From contig JBCBIX010000128.1 of NCBI GenBank assembly GCA_038523965.1, forward strand, positions 1 to 6,990: a DNA stretch of 6,990 nucleotides, read 5' to 3'. The DNA comes from JAJRXG01 sp038523965 (GTDB taxonomy: Bacteria > Bacteroidota > Bacteroidia > Chitinophagales > Saprospiraceae). Shown piece by piece: positions 6,399 to 6,990 of the stretch; the first letter of the stretch is position 1, and the number at the start of each line of letters is the position of its first letter. Below the pieces are notes generated by a model. It was given only the letters and a program-made list of their open reading frames with translations. It made no database searches and was not told where the DNA came from. Position numbers and translations under genes: made by a program.

Positions 6399-6874
6399 TA
6401 CTGTACGCTCTTGAAGAGAGTTTTGACTTGGTCAAGGGTGTACTGGCGAGAAAGGCCTGTCTGTATCAGGTACTGCTTATCTCCACGGATCTTCACATGT
6501 CGAAAGTCGTAATTGGTGTATTCATCATCTACCACCCTTTCAAAAATGAAACCATCCTCGTTCTCTTCGATCATCTGTGAAAAAAATGGATTGCCCTTCG
6601 CCTCGGTCTTTAATTCAGCAATAATCGATGACACATCAAGACTACGGGCCTCTGACTCATAGATCTGAAGACTATACCAGTCATCGTTTTGGATGGTGAT
6701 GTCACGCACAATACCAACATCACGTGCCTCAGTAGACACACCCGCTGGTGCCAATATGCTGAATGGTATGTCCTCTGATAGTAGATCCAAAGGCTCCATA
6801 TCCGAGACACCTGGTTTACAACTGAATAGCAACAGGGATATAAACAGCGTCATGGTAATAGACGTAAACTTCAT
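6398..6874 (-). CDS. Hypothetical lipoprotein, 158 aa
   Basis: The ATG at 6874 gives a classical lipoprotein signal: MKFTSIT, a hydrophobic core and LLFSC, with the lipidated Cys at position 19 and mature N-terminus CKPGVSD. A longer reading from 6910 (MLPCRHYRTTIH in front) would bury the signal peptide and is rejected. The mature part is a single acidic domain of about 140 aa, with alternating strand- and helix-like stretches (IPFSILAPAGV, WYSLQIYE, DVSSIIAELKTEAK, GFIFERVVD, YLIQTGLS, TLDQVKTLFKSVQ). This order faintly recalls small PsbP/Mog1-like alpha-beta domains, but that is only a guess; I recognise no family. It is the first gene of a pair with the SH3b membrane protein and shares its stop codon base with the next start, so both probably act in the envelope together. 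Confidence 0.8.
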   Translation of the reverse strand: MKFTSITMTLFISLLLFSCKPGVSDMEPLDLLSEDIPFSILAPAGVSTEARDVGIVRDITIQNDDWYSLQIYESEARSLDVSSIIAELKTEAKGNPFFSQMIEENEDGFIFERVVDDEYTNYDFRHVKIRGDKQYLIQTGLSRQYTLDQVKTLFKSVQ

Positions 6875-6909
6875 ATGTATTGTAGTCCTATAATGGCGGC
6901 AGGGAAGCA

Positions 6910-6938
6910 CGAATATACAGGACCTAAGAACGTGGCAA
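6910..6938 (-). promoter_or_regulatory. Candidate promoter of the lipoprotein/SH3b operon
   Basis: Read on the minus strand, TTG (6938-6936) is followed after 18 bases by TATATTCG (6917-6910), which agrees with TAnnTTTG at five of six fixed bases. Transcription would start about 30 bases before the lipoprotein ATG. The spacer is 1-2 bases shorter than usual and one base is off. The rest of the stretch 6875-6990 shows no terminator and no convincing gene. Confidence 0.4.
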
Positions 6939-6990
6939 AAGAACTAAAAGAAGCAATAGAGTTGCCTCAATAGGTCACCTCCACATGACT

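Noticed and set aside
6085..6414. Plus-strand open frame of about 109 codons across the SH3b gene
   Set aside because: It is the antisense shadow of the coiled-coil and membrane segments of the SH3b protein; no start context or domain.
6934..6966. GGCAA/TTGCC inverted repeat as terminator
   Set aside because: Only 5 bp with a 23-nt loop and no T-run; not a credible terminator.
6967..6990. Possible 3' end of another minus-strand gene (frame reading SHVEVTY then TGA)
   Set aside because: Only seven codons are visible, too few to support a gene. The beta-strand-like ending and position upstream of the lipoprotein gene make it possible, but not more.

Overview
The window looks like a chromosomal housekeeping segment from a member of the Bacteroidota, probably a free-living, proteolytic one. 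Four things point there: the protein families (a secreted DPP IV, a long M14 carboxypeptidase with an extra C-terminal module, and a PfkB-type kinase of a kind common in the phylum); start codons preceded by A/T-rich sequence instead of Shine-Dalgarno motifs; a tRNA promoter that matches the Bacteroidota form TTG-N20-TAnnTTTG; and a lipoprotein with a short lipobox. The genus cannot be fixed from this sequence. There are no insertion sequences, phage genes, CRISPR arrays or defence genes.

Layout. (1) Positions 1-3263, minus strand: two exported peptidases, probably one operon. An M14 zinc carboxypeptidase (843 aa) is followed after 38 bp by the N-terminal 231 codons of a dipeptidyl peptidase IV that runs off the left edge. 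(2) Positions 3264-3380: a divergent intergenic region. (3) Positions 3381-3920, plus strand: a four-helix membrane protein of unknown function, followed by a perfect 10-bp hairpin whose A/T run suits termination of minus-strand, not plus-strand, transcription. (4) Positions 3950-4136: a non-coding stretch with inverted repeats and a doubtful 27-codon ORF. (5) Positions 4137-5665, plus strand: a NUDIX hydrolase with an atypical Nudix box, then a PfkB-family kinase. (6) Positions 5704-5873: a complete tRNA-Val(UAC) transcription unit with promoter, tRNA with encoded CCA, and hairpin terminator. (7) Positions 5895-6874, minus strand: a lipoprotein gene and a gene for a membrane-anchored coiled-coil/SH3b protein, joined by a TAATG stop/start overlap. 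(8) Positions 6875-6990: the upstream region of that operon, with a candidate promoter.

Functionally, the left part serves extracytoplasmic peptide degradation: DPP IV removes N-terminal X-Pro/X-Ala dipeptides and the M14 enzyme removes C-terminal residues. The middle part holds cytoplasmic nucleotide-sugar/sugar metabolism enzymes with unknown substrates. The right part encodes a small envelope module without an assigned role. I found no convincing new multi-gene system. The items most worth checking are the coupled lipoprotein/SH3b pair, the hairpin of reversed polarity with its structured neighbour, and the altered Nudix box.
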